Source of the DNA: a virus
Reading direction: 5' to 3' (one strand)
DNA length: 64,000 bases
IMG/VR virus record: IMGVR_UViG_3300009604_004140
Location: 1 to 64,000 of that record
Shown: one piece after another, positions 42,122 through 48,874 of the stretch
Numbering within the stretch: position 1 is the first letter of the stretch
Layout of the letters: each line of letters starts with the position of its first letter
Position numbers and translations under genes: made by a program
Notes under the pieces: model-generated
What the model was told of the DNA's origin: nothing
Database searches by the model: none
What the model saw: only the letters and a program-made list of their open reading frames with translations

Positions 42122-42335
42122 TTAAAAAAAAAATGGAAGGGCAGGGATTACATTTAGATTACCTGCAACGTTTCACGGACTGATATGTTAATCCCTTGCG
42201 GGATGCCGTTACTTTGTACCACTCACTAAGCCCTCAGTCAGTTGACCCTTGATCCTAGTGCCGTGTGCCTTGTCCGCTCAGTCTTGCTCGGACTCGTTTT
42301 CAGCCACCTTCCTAAACGGGGAGCTACCCCGTTAA
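42122..42335 (-). ncRNA. Candidate structured RNA downstream of ssb
   Basis: This stretch holds no credible gene. On the minus strand it starts with an AACGGGG-TAGCT-CCCCGTT hairpin, then GTCCG...CGGAC, CACTA...TAGTG, and ATCCC-GCAA-GGGAT with a GNRA tetraloop. Further on, TAATCCC can pair instead with GGGATTA of that last hairpin, and GCAGG...CCTGC precedes a run of ten T. The density of stems, one GNRA loop, mutually exclusive pairings and a T-run suggest a regulatory or non-coding RNA. I cannot match it to a known class; it is not RNase P or a tRNA. Confidence 0.4.
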
Positions 42336-42344
42336 TAATTTTCT

Positions 42345-42764
42345 TTAAAACGGAGTGTCGTCTTCCGTTTCCGTAGAAGCCCCTACCGCCACGGGAGCTG
42401 CTGCGGTAGCTTGCTCTGCATTCCTCTGTGGGTTGGGATTAGAAGGAGTAAGATTAACACTTTCTGCAACCACGGTAAGCTTACTACGCTTAAGACCCTC
42501 TTCAGTTTCCCAACTGTTCAACTTGAGTCGCCCCTCAATCATAACATGGCGGCCCTTTGTAAGCATGGGACTGAGCGTGGCAGCTTGCTTTCCCCAAATA
42601 GTAACATCGACAAAAGTAGCGTCTTCCTGACGGTCTCCATCCTTTGTCCAAATGCGGTTGGAAACCACACTAATGTCTGTAACGGGGGTTCCCGTGGGGG
42701 TCTCGCGTAGCTCGCTATTTCTAGTAACCCTACCGGTGATAATAACTTTGTTTACGTCGCTCAT
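42345..42764 (-). CDS. ssb: Single-stranded DNA-binding protein
   Basis: 139 residues, bacterial SSB type. The OB fold runs from VNKVIITGRVTRNSELRETPTG through WTKDGDRQEDATFVDVTIWGKQA and KGRHVMIEGRLKLNSW. A flexible proline/alanine-rich linker follows, and the acidic tip ends EDDTPF, the partner-binding SSB tail. It coats ssDNA at the phage replication fork. A structured RNA candidate lies downstream. Confidence 0.92.
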   Translation of the reverse strand: MSDVNKVIITGRVTRNSELRETPTGTPVTDISVVSNRIWTKDGDRQEDATFVDVTIWGKQAATLSPMLTKGRHVMIEGRLKLNSWETEEGLKRSKLTVVAESVNLTPSNPNPQRNAEQATAAAPVAVGASTETEDDTPF

Positions 42765-42786
42765 TTAATAAGCTCCTTTAAAATTT

Positions 42787-43014
42787 TTAGACAGACAGCC
42801 CACGGTAACGGAGGGCCTTCCGAGTGAGACGCCGTGCATAAGTAGCGCCATGGTTTCTAACAAGCTGCCTAAACTCACCAGCACCCTCAGAGAATGCAAG
42901 TGCTTTGGTGGTTGCGCTAACAGAGGCCTTACCAACAGCAAAGTTGTAAAGTGTCCTCTGAGACTTTCTCGTCGCCAGCAACGTTGTCCAATTAGTAGTT
43001 TCCGCAGTTTTCAT
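42787..43014 (-). CDS. Small basic hypothetical protein
   Basis: AAAGGAAGACTG precedes the ATG at 43014 (75 residues); the longer frame runs through the terminator. KSQRTLYNFAVGKASVSATTKALAF and ARRLTRKALRYRG are basic and helical. A DNA-binding or head-associated role is possible. It sits between ssb and a terminator/promoter block. Confidence 0.55.
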   Translation of the reverse strand: MKTAETTNWTTLLATRKSQRTLYNFAVGKASVSATTKALAFSEGAGEFRQLVRNHGATYARRLTRKALRYRGLSV

Positions 43015-43046
43015 CAGTCTTCCTTTATAAAAATCCACAAGTAAAT

Positions 43047-43088
43047 AAAAAAGCCGCTTGACTAAAGGTATTATACCTCGCAAGCGGC
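43047..43088 (-). terminator. Terminator enclosing a palindromic TATAAT
   Basis: Minus strand GCCGCTTG ... CAAGCGGC is a perfect 8-base stem followed by TTTTTT. The 20-base loop contains AGGTATAATACCT, itself a perfect inverted repeat with a TATAAT core (43070-43075). It ends the matrixin unit and may also start the ssb unit. Confidence 0.65.
43070..43075 (-). promoter_or_regulatory. Candidate -10 inside a terminator loop
   Basis: TATAAT in the loop of the 43047-43088 terminator, 56 bases before the next gene. A start here would place the terminator stem's 3' arm at the 5' end of the transcript. Confidence 0.35.
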
Positions 43089-43116
43089 GAAAGAGAAAAG
43101 AAAAAAATGGAAATTA

Positions 43117-43743
43117 CTATTTTTTACCATAAAGGAGTTGGATTTTTTCAATGTCGTCTGCCCGTGGCTTTAAGGCATCATTGATATAGGGGTGCATAAG
43201 AGCTGTTTCATCTTCGGAATGGTACAACCCTAGCAAATGCCCTATTTCGTGGGCAGCAACTGTTCTTAGGATTATTCCACGCTTTTCCTCCGGGAGTATC
43301 CAGTTCTCCGCTAAATCAAAGACGGTGAGTAGCTGTCCGTCAAAGTTAAGGTACGGCGGCATTTGGGCCCATGCCAAAATATCTCCGCTTTTGCCAAATC
43401 CTAATTTGCGGCGGCGACTAACGCCAATTATAAAGTCTGCTTCCCTTTGGGAATCAACTTGCGAAAAGGCGAGGGGGCATACCTCCGACCAAGACTCGAA
43501 CGCTAGCTTAAATTGGGAGTCCCAAATTTCTGAATCCATGTCGTGAGTGTCACGACCCAACATAAAATATGTTAAATGGTTTTTGCCCCACTTATAGGGT
43601 TGGATTAGTTTTTTGTTATGGCCCCCCACACCACACCAACAGCGGGGGATTCTTGTGGCTCCGTTAGTGGTCTCTGTGGAAAAACCAAGGGCGCTTGCTG
43701 CCGCCCCATACAATAAAACATTTCGTCGAGATATAAGATTCAT
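43117..43743 (-). CDS. Tat-exported matrixin-like metalloprotease
   Basis: 208 residues. SRRNVLLYGAAASALGFS is a twin-arginine signal. The mature part has the M10 matrixin fold: LTYFMLGRD, WDSQFKLAFESWSEVCPLAF (the SQV-like strand to the substrate cleft), and the zinc site HEIGHLLGLYHS near residue 163, followed by the Met-turn ALMHPYI and the C-terminal DDIEKIQLLYGKK. Secreted zinc endopeptidase. It could degrade host surface or extracellular proteins. No haemopexin domain. A terminator bounds each side. Confidence 0.85.
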   Translation of the reverse strand: MNLISRRNVLLYGAAASALGFSTETTNGATRIPRCWCGVGGHNKKLIQPYKWGKNHLTYFMLGRDTHDMDSEIWDSQFKLAFESWSEVCPLAFSQVDSQREADFIIGVSRRRKLGFGKSGDILAWAQMPPYLNFDGQLLTVFDLAENWILPEEKRGIILRTVAAHEIGHLLGLYHSEDETALMHPYINDALKPRADDIEKIQLLYGKK

Positions 43744-43846
43744 GGTGACACCTTGCCTTTCTTAGCTCAAGATATCAGTAGTCCTTTTATTTAAAATCCC
43801 TAGCGCACCACCCTTATATACACAGAAAAAAATGGACTATTGGCAA

Positions 43847-43874
43847 AATAAAAACCCCCCACTGTGTGGAGGGC
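43847..43874 (-). terminator. Intrinsic terminator
   Basis: Minus strand CCCTCCAC-ACA-GTGGGGGG with one G-U pair, then TTTTTATTTT. It follows the 43903-44031 gene. The 100 bases from here to the matrixin ATG hold no gene; a TATATAAG lies within and could be its promoter. Confidence 0.75.
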
Positions 43875-43902
43875 TCTATCTTGACTCACAGATTTCTTTA
43901 TG

Positions 43903-44031
43903 TTATTCTTTATTTTCTTCCTTAAATCTGAAATAGTCTTCTAGCATATCTTCAACTTGATCGGCTGCGGTATCAAACGATTCGTAGCTAATCTCATCAA
44001 CAATACGTTCTGCTAAATCGCGGTATTCCAT
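43903..44031 (-). CDS. 42-residue acidic protein
   Basis: The ATG overlaps the upstream stop (TAATG). Sequence MEYRDLAERIVDEISYESFD is helical and acidic throughout. Ends just before the terminator at 43847-43874. Unknown function; credible because of coupling and position at the end of the unit. Confidence 0.55.
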   Translation of the reverse strand: MEYRDLAERIVDEISYESFDTAADQVEDMLEDYFRFKEENKE

Positions 44032-44651
44032 TATTCACCGACCTCTATACCAAACTTCTTTGCTGCGCTCTTGATTTTTTGCAACGCCGACTTCTTAGCG
44101 GAAGCAGGAATGTCGGTTTGTGAAAGTCTTGCGAGGGCATTTCTTACGTGAGCTGCGTCATGAATGGGAAGGTGTCGAAGGCTGCGGGGAGTTGTCTTGC
44201 CCGAAGAATCTTTTTCGCCTCCCGGTGAAATGTAAGCAAAATCAGAGTCGGGTAAGTCGTTGATCTTTTTTCTGGTCATTTCTTTTGCTTCAATGTCTGT
44301 ATCGACAGGCACGCACTTCCCGCCCTTTTCTTCGTAGCCGGGGTTGCAATTGGGGGGATATCCGGCTTCTTTGTCGGCTCTTGAAAGGGTATCTCTTATG
44401 GTAGCTATGACCGCCACTATAGAGGACAGGGGATGTCCGTCGTCATACATAGCATACGAGATGAGGGGGATATCATTTTCAGAAATCTCAACTTCTCCCG
44501 CAGACGCCATCCTCTGAAATTTCTCTGGGCCCTCAATGGAAATTCCTTGTTGGATAGCCCTTTTCTTGCCGTCTGGACCAGTATAACACTTACCACTTTT
44601 TCCCCACCGCCAACCAGACTTGCCAGAGTCGGTACAGTTTTGTAGGGGCAT
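44031..44651 (-). CDS. Phage protein with DUF6582-like C-terminus
   Basis: 206 residues. The first 25 residues (CTDSGKSGWRWGKSGKCYTG) are a short Cys/Trp-Gly motif common in phage head-related proteins. The C-terminal part HDAAHVRNALARLSQTDIPASAKKSALQKIKSAAKKFGIE is a helical domain like DUF6582, often attached to phage proteases or portal-linked proteins. Role is unclear; a small structural or assembly function is likely. Confidence 0.6.
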   Translation of the reverse strand: MPLQNCTDSGKSGWRWGKSGKCYTGPDGKKRAIQQGISIEGPEKFQRMASAGEVEISENDIPLISYAMYDDGHPLSSIVAVIATIRDTLSRADKEAGYPPNCNPGYEEKGGKCVPVDTDIEAKEMTRKKINDLPDSDFAYISPGGEKDSSGKTTPRSLRHLPIHDAAHVRNALARLSQTDIPASAKKSALQKIKSAAKKFGIEVGE

Positions 44652-44653
44652 CT

Positions 44654-44878
44654 CTAGTCTTCCTTTTTATTTCCAAAGAAGGATTTCTTTTCAGGAGACT
44701 TTTTTATTACCCTAGGAGTAAGTTCCCCGGTTTGTGTATCATAATCGTGGGTAGGGTGAGGGGTATATTTCCTTCCGGCCGCGACTCTCTTGGCTAAGTC
44801 TGCCAGAAGAAGATTCGCGTCTGGAATATGGTCGGGGGGGCCATCGTATTCAGGTGTGCTTTTATGCTTATCAACCAT
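44654..44878 (-). CDS. Small hypothetical protein
   Basis: 74 residues. Polar, with VDKHKSTPEYDGPPDHIPDANLLLADLAKRVAAGRKY and a basic tail. No motif. Its start overlaps the end of the 35-residue gene by 8 bases, and it is followed 2 bases later by the DUF6582-like gene. Confidence 0.45.
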   Translation of the reverse strand: MVDKHKSTPEYDGPPDHIPDANLLLADLAKRVAAGRKYTPHPTHDYDTQTGELTPRVIKKSPEKKSFFGNKKED

Positions 44879-44978
44879 TTTTATCTTCCTTTATATATTT
44901 AATTTTCTTTTCTGCCTTGGGTTTTGTAGGTTTTGGTGAGGGGGCAGCCTTACCCTTTCTGGAGGTTTGTCCGGGCAT
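44871..44978 (-). CDS. 35-residue Lys/Pro-rich peptide
   Basis: AAAGGAGAATTAAA precedes the ATG at 44978; the longer frame to 45059 lacks a site. Sequence is MPGQTSRKGKAAPSPKPT then a KKIKYIKEDKNG end. Probably a nucleic-acid-binding or scaffold peptide, unknown. First gene of the minus-strand unit. Confidence 0.45.
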   Translation of the reverse strand: MPGQTSRKGKAAPSPKPTKPKAEKKIKYIKEDKNG

Positions 44979-45119
44979 TTTAATTCTCCTTTTGAATTTA
45001 TGATTTAGGAAAAAGAAGGGGCAAAGAATATGTTTCGAGGCCCTCCATAATTTTAACATACACCGAAAAGTGACCTACATATGAATTAATTTCTAGAGCC
45101 TTTGACTATAAGGCAAGAC

Positions 45120-45125
45120 TATAAT
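45120..45125 (+). promoter_or_regulatory. Candidate -10 of the lone plus-strand gene
   Basis: CTATAATAAAGC lies 17 bases before the TTG start at 45142. TTGAC stands about 13 bases upstream, too close for a normal -35. The CTATAATAAAG string is shared with the sigma-gene promoter on the other strand. Confidence 0.4.
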
Positions 45126-45141
45126 AAAGCTGGAGGTTCTA

Positions 45142-45831
45142 TTGGATTATAGAGTTAAAATGAAGTCCTTAGATAAAATTTTTGAAAAAATTCTGCGTGC
45201 TCCTCTTCAAGATTTACATGATGACGTATATCTGCTCGATATTATGTGCGAAATTGGCATCCACAGCACTAAGAAATCGGAGGATTCTTTTATAGAATCG
45301 TATCATAGCATTTATGACCGAGGATGCGTAAGCCCAGAGGGGCTTATGATGCAAAAGAGAATGGAGGCTTTGGAGTTTATAAAATATATTAGAAATAAAA
45401 AAATTCAAAGCTACTGTGAGATTGGCGTAGGGAAGGGGGGTCTTTTTATTCTGATGGTAGCTCTTTTGATGAGATACAACAAAGACTTTCGGTTGTCCGT
45501 CGCGGTAGAGCCAAAAGATATAGATCTTGATTTTATAAGTAGTCATTGTGAACTAGATTATTTTTGTACGTCTGAGGGTGTGGGTGAGGATGAGGAATTT
45601 GATCTATGCTTTATAGACGGAGAGCATACCTACGATTGGGTAAAGAGGGATTGGAAGGGGGTGGGACTTAAGTCAAAGATTGTCGCTTTTCATGACATCA
45701 ATCATGAAGCTCTTCCGGGGGTTGTTGGGGGGTGGACAGAGATATCCAGAGAACTCCCCTCTCTTGAGATAGCCCATCCCCCCTTGGGTGTGATGGGGAT
45801 AGGTATAGTAATTAATAGAGGGTCTATTTAA
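45142..45831 (+). CDS. Class I SAM-dependent methyltransferase-like protein
   Basis: Start is a TTG (45142), supported by GGAGG five bases upstream; 229 residues. CEIGVGKGGLFILMVALLM is the SAM-binding motif I, AVEPKDIDLDFIS the second, and FDLCFIDGEHTYDWVKRDW with AFHDINHEA resembles the MTase_24/cephalosporin-hydroxylase branch that often acts on sugars. It is the only plus-strand gene in the right half, and its end overlaps the minus gene's stop. Perhaps an independently acquired gene. Confidence 0.7.
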   Translation: MDYRVKMKSLDKIFEKILRAPLQDLHDDVYLLDIMCEIGIHSTKKSEDSFIESYHSIYDRGCVSPEGLMMQKRMEALEFIKYIRNKKIQSYCEIGVGKGGLFILMVALLMRYNKDFRLSVAVEPKDIDLDFISSHCELDYFCTSEGVGEDEEFDLCFIDGEHTYDWVKRDWKGVGLKSKIVAFHDINHEALPGVVGGWTEISRELPSLEIAHPPLGVMGIGIVINRGSI

Positions 45832-46046
45832 TAATCGAAGGGGTCTTGAGTTCTTTTTCTTTTATTTTTTAATCTCTTCATCTGTGGATGGAGGGACTTT
45901 ACTGAAATAATCTTAATGTTTTTCTTGGGATTTTCCCACTCAAGACTATTTTCCATCATTGACTTCGCCTCTTCTGCGCTGGAAGCCAGCATTTCTTCTT
46001 CCTCAGTTTTATTTCCAACCCTGTATTTTACCAAAAACGGATGCAC
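45828..46046 (-). CDS. Small hypothetical protein
   Basis: 72 residues. FLVKYRVGNKTEEEEMLASSAEEAKSMMENSL and a strongly basic end (KRLKNKRKRTQ). Resembles small phage proteins with a beta-hairpin plus helix. The stop is shared with the convergent methyltransferase end. Function unknown. Confidence 0.5.
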   Translation of the reverse strand: MHPFLVKYRVGNKTEEEEMLASSAEEAKSMMENSLEWENPKKNIKIISVKSLHPQMKRLKNKRKRTQDPFDY

Positions 46047-46297
46047 TAATTTCTCCTTAATGAATATCTATTAGGGTCTGATAGGCCATTGTCTAAACGG
46101 CTTCTTTCGGTTATGTAATAGCCCTTGTCATCTTTACAAACTGCTTCAGAATGGTGGAGATGAGCAAGATATAGCTCATCACTTGGTTCCACTTCTTCGG
46201 GTTCTACAACCATGCTGGCATGACTACCAAACCAACTCTCAGTAGTTACTATGTTACCAGCCTCATGCCCTTTTGGCTTTGGTCTATATTTTACCAT
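46046..46297 (-). CDS. Small hypothetical protein
   Basis: 83 residues, beginning MVKYRPKPKGHEAG and with ELYLAHLHHSEAVCKDDKGYYI. It begins 23 bases after the tmRNA 3' end, so it probably needs a processed transcript. No motif known. Weakly supported. Confidence 0.45.
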   Translation of the reverse strand: MVKYRPKPKGHEAGNIVTTESWFGSHASMVVEPEEVEPSDELYLAHLHHSEAVCKDDKGYYITERSRLDNGLSDPNRYSLRRN

Positions 46298-46319
46298 TTG
46301 GATTTCCTTTTTTTATAAG

Positions 46320-46658
46320 TGGAGGCGGCGGGATTCGAACCCGCGTGCTGCCATGCTTCCATAACCGCTTCTACATGGTTAGTTTATTGTATTTGCACAA
46401 CAAACAAAGCTATCCGATTATCGGAGTCAGGGTTGCATACAACCATCAGAGATATAGATCGAGTATCTCCTTTCTCTATTCGAGTTATCGAAGTCAACAC
46501 AATTTGGTAAAAGGGCTTGTGTGGCCCCCGCAGCTTAAGCTGCCATTGCTAAACTAGGTTCGGCAAGTAAAAATTTAGTCAACTTTTATAGTGGCCCGTT
46601 GACCAACCACTCCATGCAACTATTATTTCCACATTCAGTCGATGCCAAATTCGCCCCC
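46320..46658 (-). ncRNA. ssrA: tmRNA (ssrA), one-piece
   Basis: Read on the minus strand. The 5' end is GGGGGCG-AATTTGGCATCGACT, the tmRNA start; the 3' end is GCGGGTTCGAATCCCGC (T arm) then CGCCTCC plus A. The 7-base acceptor stem pairs fully (one G-U). No CCA is encoded. Between the ends is an open reading frame for the tag, GCC-GAA-CCT-AGT-TTA-GCA-ATG-GCA-GCT-TAA, giving AEPSLAMAA. The remainder forms stems consistent with pseudoknots. About 339 bases, a usual size. It rescues stalled ribosomes and tags their products for degradation. Tagging by a phage copy may be selective. Confidence 0.88.
46535..46564 (-). other. tmRNA tag-peptide reading frame (AEPSLAMAA)
   Basis: Likely resume codon GCC at 46562-46564, stop TAA at 46535-46537. 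The tag ends in a hydrophobic Leu-Ala-Met-Ala-Ala like bacterial proteolysis tags (usually -LAA or -LAMAA type). The exact resume codon is inferred from frame and usual tag length. Confidence 0.75.
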
Positions 46659-46664
46659 CCCTTG

Positions 46665-46835
46665 TTAGGTACTGTTGCCTTTCATAAAGTCGCCAACCCA
46701 TATGTAGGCTAAATTTGCTATAGCATAGCACAGGAAAACCACAGCTAGAGCATAACTCTTTTTATTTATAGCAAGATCTAGGGCCACTATTAAATATAAT
46801 ATGAATGCCAATACTAGCGCCATAGCTCCCATCAT
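46665..46835 (-). CDS. 56-residue two-segment membrane protein
   Basis: AGGAGATGAA precedes the ATG at 46835. MALVLAFILYLIVALDLAI and YALAVVFLCYAIANLAYIW are two transmembrane helices with a short basic turn (NKKS). Ends 7 bases before the tmRNA start, so both may be on one transcript. Function unknown. Confidence 0.6.
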   Translation of the reverse strand: MMGAMALVLAFILYLIVALDLAINKKSYALAVVFLCYAIANLAYIWVGDFMKGNST

Positions 46836-46850
46836 TTCATCTCCTGTGGA

Positions 46851-47108
46851 CTATTCTTTATTTAGCGTGAGAGGGATGGTGGATACTTCGTCTGGACTAC
46901 AACATCCTTCTTCTGAATTTCCGCTCTCGCACGACGCTTGTTCTGGCTGCTTCGGAATATCTAAGATTGGCGAAGGGCTTGCAAGCTGAACCTCGGTTTC
47001 GCACTCTTCAAGGTGCTGCTTCAGCCTATTCAACTGTTCTTCGGCTTCTTGCACTCTATATCTTAGCTGTTCTGTGTACCCTAGGGCCATTTGTTCGAGA
47101 CTTACCAT
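46851..47108 (-). CDS. Small coiled-coil protein
   Basis: 85 residues. EQLRYRVQEAEEQLNRLKQHLEECETEV is a clear coiled coil; a polar C-terminus contains CESGNSEEGCCSP. No known family. It stands at the downstream end of the sugar cluster and stops 15 bases before the membrane gene. Confidence 0.5.
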   Translation of the reverse strand: MVSLEQMALGYTEQLRYRVQEAEEQLNRLKQHLEECETEVQLASPSPILDIPKQPEQASCESGNSEEGCCSPDEVSTIPLTLNKE

Positions 47109-47109
47109 A

Positions 47110-47559
47110 TTAAATACTCCTAATTTGAGATTTTCTTAATAGTTCACTGGAGGAATTAGTTTTGCTTCCTCCCACACCGTATACTGTTTTAATTTTTCTC
47201 CATTTGCAGTAGGCTTCTTCTGGGGAATCTTCTTCTGTTCTGTCTCCACCGTTTGCAAATGTCATGCCGTCAAAAAAATAGTCAGTGGCATAATCATTAT
47301 AGATTTCTTCCAGTGTTTTTGTTACTGATTCATCTTTGTCGATTGACAAATGCACATGGTCAACTGCTCGGAGGGCTGCTATTATACGCAATCTATCTGC
47401 TTCTCCCATGAATTGCACGGAGCCTTTGGCTTCAACTTGTTTATCGCTGTTAACAATAACAACAAGCTTATCTCCGAGCTTTGCTGCTCCTTCGATATAG
47501 TCGAGATGGCCGCAATGCAATGGATTGAAATATCCTGATATGACAACAACCCTACTCAT
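47110..47559 (-). CDS. Cytidylyltransferase-like nucleotidyltransferase
   Basis: 149 residues. GYFNPLHCGHLDYIEGAAKLG is the H-x-G-H signature of the nucleotidylyltransferase superfamily (TagD, RfaE C-domain), with DKLVVIVNSDKQVEAKG following. VQFMGEADRLRIIAALRAVDHV is typical of RfaE/HldE cytidylyl- or adenylyltransferase domains. With the heptose-type kinase and phosphatase next door it could activate a heptose or glycerol phosphate. ATGA coupling with the HAD gene. Confidence 0.75.
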   Translation of the reverse strand: MSRVVVISGYFNPLHCGHLDYIEGAAKLGDKLVVIVNSDKQVEAKGSVQFMGEADRLRIIAALRAVDHVHLSIDKDESVTKTLEEIYNDYATDYFFDGMTFANGGDRTEEDSPEEAYCKWRKIKTVYGVGGSKTNSSSELLRKSQIRSI

Positions 47560-47900
47560 ATTTCAATGTCTCCGAGTCCATCGTCCCTGCCAACATTTAT
47601 TGCAAAGGCTGTGTCGTCTCCGTTGGGGCGTCTATCATTAATAACAATGCGATTTCCTTTGCTAAGACCCATTACAAGCTGATCGTAGGGAATACCCAAT
47701 CTACCCAGTTGCAATTCAGTTGTCTTTCTCATGCTCTCTCGTCGTCCCGTCGTCAAGATTATTTTGTATTCTTTAGAACACCACTCGTTCAAACGATCCC
47801 TTGCATCGGGAAGAAGGGTTGCCTCCTTCATCGATATATCGCTAAAGGTTCCTTGATGCTTAAGGATAGTTCCGTCGATATCAATAAATAATGTTTTCAT
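47556..47900 (-). CDS. Small HAD phosphatase
   Basis: 114 residues. LFIDIDGTILKHQG is motif I, ILTTGRRESMRK motif II, and VINDRRPNGDD motif IV. It lacks a large cap, like the D-glycero-heptose bisphosphatase GmhB group or phosphoserine-type HADs. Between a GHMP kinase and a nucleotidyltransferase, it could remove a phosphate in the making of an activated heptose. This is inference from context. Confidence 0.7.
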   Translation of the reverse strand: MKTLFIDIDGTILKHQGTFSDISMKEATLLPDARDRLNEWCSKEYKIILTTGRRESMRKTTELQLGRLGIPYDQLVMGLSKGNRIVINDRRPNGDDTAFAINVGRDDGLGDIEI

Positions 47901-47902
47901 TT

Positions 47903-48874
47903 TTACTCCAGTATGCTTTCGGCTCCATTAAATTCTACCTTCAAGTCTAGAACGGGGCATCTTTTTTCTATAGATTCAACAAGGGATTTTTTAGATTTAC
48001 TATCACATAAGGCAGCAATAAATCCACTTCCACCGCTTCCGAGTAATTTAAGGCCATATATTTTGTTTTGCAATAAAAAATCTTCAAGGTCGTTTATTTC
48101 TGGGGTACAAATAGATCGAGATATTCTTTTCTTTTGGTTCCAGCTATCCATCATTAGCCTCCCAACCAACCGTAGGTCTTGTGAGCAAAAGGCCCTATAT
48201 GCTTCCTTGGAAATATCTTTTATGGCGAGCTTTATGTTCTCGGATTTTTCTGAGTCATGGCTTGCTGCTATCTTGCTTGTATCTCTTTGGATGTTTGTGT
48301 AAACAAGAAAAATTGAAGATTCAAATTCTTCCACAAACTCTTTACTTACCGGCAATGGCTTGACATTAAAAGATCCATCCTTTTTAATTTCTATGGAATT
48401 AAATCCCCCATAAGATGACCAAATTTGATCCTGAATTCCTCCCGCTTCCTTCAAAATATTTCTTTCAATATCAATTGCATCTAAGGCTATCTCCTTTTTG
48501 TCGGTAGGGAGCCCTAACAGCTTACGAATAGAATAGCATAGACCAACACAGCATGCCGAAGAACCGCCCAGCCCCGTTCTACTTGGGATGTCTGCGAAAA
48601 GATGCAAGTCCACAGCCCTCCTAACATTAAATTTTATTAGGGCTTCTCGAATAAGGGGGTTTTCTATGAGGGAATGGTCAGAAATTCTTTCTAGCTGTGA
48701 ATAGGCTATGACGCTTTCATGGTCTACTACCTTGGGGCGGAACCTCAGAGATGTGTATACATATTTGTCTATGGTAGCTCCAATGCAAAGAGACTCATGC
48801 TCACTAAAGAATGAGCTATAATCGGTAGACCCTCCAAAGAGAGAGACTCTAAAAGGAGCCCTGCTAATAATCAT
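47903..48874 (-). CDS. GHMP sugar kinase, heptose-7-phosphate-kinase-like
   Basis: 323 residues. N-terminal ISRAPFRVSLFGGSTDY, central RTGLGGSSACCVGLC (ATP-loop) and C-terminal LLGSGGSGFIAAL are the three GHMP motifs. GGIQDQIWSSYGGFNSIEI is typical of HddA-like and related sugar kinases in LPS and S-layer pathways. It phosphorylates the anomeric position of a sugar phosphate. Together with the next two genes it resembles a GDP-heptose type route. Confidence 0.78.
   Translation of the reverse strand: MIISRAPFRVSLFGGSTDYSSFFSEHESLCIGATIDKYVYTSLRFRPKVVDHESVIAYSQLERISDHSLIENPLIREALIKFNVRRAVDLHLFADIPSRTGLGGSSACCVGLCYSIRKLLGLPTDKKEIALDAIDIERNILKEAGGIQDQIWSSYGGFNSIEIKKDGSFNVKPLPVSKEFVEEFESSIFLVYTNIQRDTSKIAASHDSEKSENIKLAIKDISKEAYRAFCSQDLRLVGRLMMDSWNQKKRISRSICTPEINDLEDFLLQNKIYGLKLLGSGGSGFIAALCDSKSKKSLVESIEKRCPVLDLKVEFNGAESILE

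Noticed and set aside
42122-42335. Group I intron or hammerhead ribozyme
   Set aside because: The core pairings and conserved bases could not be found; a GAAAC-like string alone is not enough.
46320-46400. An ordinary tRNA ending at 46320
   Set aside because: The T arm and acceptor match a tRNA, but no anticodon or D arm sits within 90 bases; the partner acceptor strand is 330 bases upstream, so it is a tmRNA.
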